Assembly: GCF_021155765.1 (NCBI RefSeq)
Contig: NC_060112.1
Location: 12,152,001 to 12,216,000 of the forward strand
Origin: Diprion similis
Lineage: Eukaryota; Arthropoda; Insecta; Hymenoptera; Diprionidae
Direction: 5' to 3'
Length of the DNA stretch: 64,000 bases
Shown here: in pieces, positions 62,313 through 64,000 of the stretch
How the letters are laid out: every line of letters starts with the position of its first letter
Position numbering within the stretch: position 1 is the stretch's first letter
Notes under the pieces: generated by a model
Told to the model about the DNA's origin: nothing
Databases searched by the model: none
Seen by the model: only the letters and a program-made list of their open reading frames with translations
Position numbers and translations under genes: made by a program

Positions 62313-64000
62313 CTGAAATCCAAAAAAATTAAAATCTACATTACCAAAACCTGCAGAACGCACTAAATGGAAATTAAAATTAAACGCGATGCGTGTTACA
62401 GACGCGGAAACACTCTGCTACAGACTTTCGGCGAGTCATTGCCGTCATTGCTAACATGTACGTCACAAGCTTCATATATATTTATAATGATAAGATGTGG
62501 AGTTGGTTCATAGTCTTCACAACAAGCAACAGCGTGTATTATGTAGATTTATAAGGAAAAAGTCACTCTGCTTCTGAGTGACGTCACATCATTACCTCAT
62601 CACGTAAATTATAGTCATTCTAGCAAGCTGTTAGACATAATGACTCAAACAAAATGAATCTACAGTTACAATACATGTTAATGTGATTAATTAGTTCTTA
62701 TTTAAATAAGAATCTGAAATTTGTGTGTTGCACTTCTCGTGCAATGATTATAAGGTAAACATGAAAGAAAGGAACTCTATTTTCATTAGTGCCTGATATC
62801 TTTCTATTATATACGTCTTGTCAAATGTACCCTGGTAAATTGATGTCTAAATCAAAGTATTCAGTTGTCTGTATAGGTTGAATATTATTATCAAATTGAA
62901 ATAATTATATCGATGAATTTGATTACTCGATAGTAGACTGATAAAAAACATTTATAGTCATACTGTAATTATGATATAATTGCAGATAAGAAGGTAAGTA
63001 TGCAAGTTGCAACAGACGCAATTCAATGCATGTGACTGACGCGTTCGGAAAATAAACCGCAAAGCAAAAAAATTATTTTACTCAGACGGATTGTGAATAA
63101 AGACACGGTCTGGCAATTATATATGATTATAACTAACGAATACATTTGTTTTAGAAATAATTGATTGAAGCCAATTAAAGACGTTTAACACTTAATTGAA
63201 TGCAATTTACCGACTGCCTACATGTCTCGTTCATACCAAAATTCGGTATCAAATGAATAATCAAATTATCAGTCACCTCAATAAAATGAAAAAAAAATGA
63301 AATATATGAAAACATCATATTATTACCATAATTTTTGAATTTAATTTTGTATGCCTATCCTTACATTTTTTTACCGCATTCGAACTGCAATTTTTATAAG
63401 AAAAATTTAGGTAAAGAAAGCTAATTTGATGAAATTTTCAGAATAAATAGGAATTTCTCCGGCAAAAAATCACTCCTGCATTACTCTAGGTCAATATTGT
63501 AAATTGTATTAAACGTTTAAAAGCAAGTATTCTGGGTTATCGTGAAACTATTTACGAAAATTGGGTTGGATATTCTATATACCTATGTATGTATGTACAC
63601 TGTATTTCAATTGTAGGCATATCACGTTTTCACCTTGAAATATCATAAAAATTAAATAATCGTTACGTTTACGTCACTCTGATTAGTGATACGGTTAATA
63701 CTTTGCTCCACAATCCCTCCAGTTTCGTTATCACCGTTGATATGTATTATGATATGGTTACCGTATAGTCAAAATGTGTACTTATGAGCTTACAACTTAT
63801 GAAGAATTCCACGCAGTTTCAAACAGCATTTTTTTTTTCGTGCGTGGTGATATAACATGAAAGAAATACATGTAAATAAAGTTAGCTCTTTTCAAACACT
63901 CGCGAGTGATAACAGTGTTTCGAAATTTTTGAACACTGTATTTTCTAAATCTTTACCAAATTTTGTACGCCGAAGAATGAAAAAAAACGGACTACATTTC
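62313..64000. other. No supported gene; possible intron of the exon at 62168-62312
   Basis: AT-rich sequence with several stops in every frame. A minus-strand TATAAATA near 62480 with ATGs shortly downstream could be a promoter, but a phase-compatible junction to the 62312 exon was not found. Confidence 0.3.

Overview
This is eukaryotic nuclear DNA from an arthropod, most likely an insect. It is AT-rich, and its genes are split by short GT-AG introns. The orthologs found (Gemin7, MED30, an LEDGF-type PWWP protein, Nup98-96, Pus10, a RASSF7/8-type protein, Polo kinase, RpLP0) are animal housekeeping genes. A hymenopteran (for example a sawfly) fits the overall look, but the sequence alone does not prove it. 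I assembled gene models by hand from splice signals, reading-frame phase and recognised protein families. For seven of the eight recognised genes the exon lengths sum to an exact multiple of three; Pus10 does not.

Layout, left to right. At 0.9-5.9 kb are two minus-strand genes for secreted proteins: a lone signal-peptide exon whose gene probably continues left of the window, and a complete three-exon proline/threonine-rich protein I do not recognise. At 6.9-8.1 kb (+) is Gemin7 of the SMN complex. At 8.1-10.2 kb is a non-genic stretch holding a decayed pogo-type DNA-binding-domain fragment. At 10.2-12.0 kb (-) is MED30. At 13.4-13.6 kb (-) is a terminal exon of an unknown small gene. At 14.4-19.9 kb (+) is the PWWP/IBD protein PSIP1/LEDGF. 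At 23.8-36.1 kb (+) is the 29-exon Nup98-Nup96 precursor. At 37.6-40.7 kb (-) is Pus10, convergent with Nup98-96 and divergent from the next gene. At 42.5-46.8 kb (+) is RASSF8. At 46.8-51.5 kb is repeat-rich intergenic DNA with two foldback or terminal-inverted-repeat elements. At 51.6-56.6 kb (+) is Polo/PLK1. At 59.0-61.0 kb (+) is RpLP0. At 62.2-62.3 kb (-) is the terminal exon of another unrecognised gene.

The genes are not one pathway. They cover snRNP assembly, transcription, chromatin, nuclear transport, tRNA/RNA modification, cell-junction signalling, mitosis and translation. Shared features are divergent or compact promoters (PUS10/RASSF8) and a TCACGTGAC-type E-box near three promoters. 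I did not find a new multi-gene system. The best leads are the palindromic element at 50.27-50.64 kb, small terminal-inverted-repeat elements, a one-base frame conflict in PUS10, overlapping upstream ORFs in RASSF8, an alternative MED30 C-terminus, and two unrecognised terminal exons.
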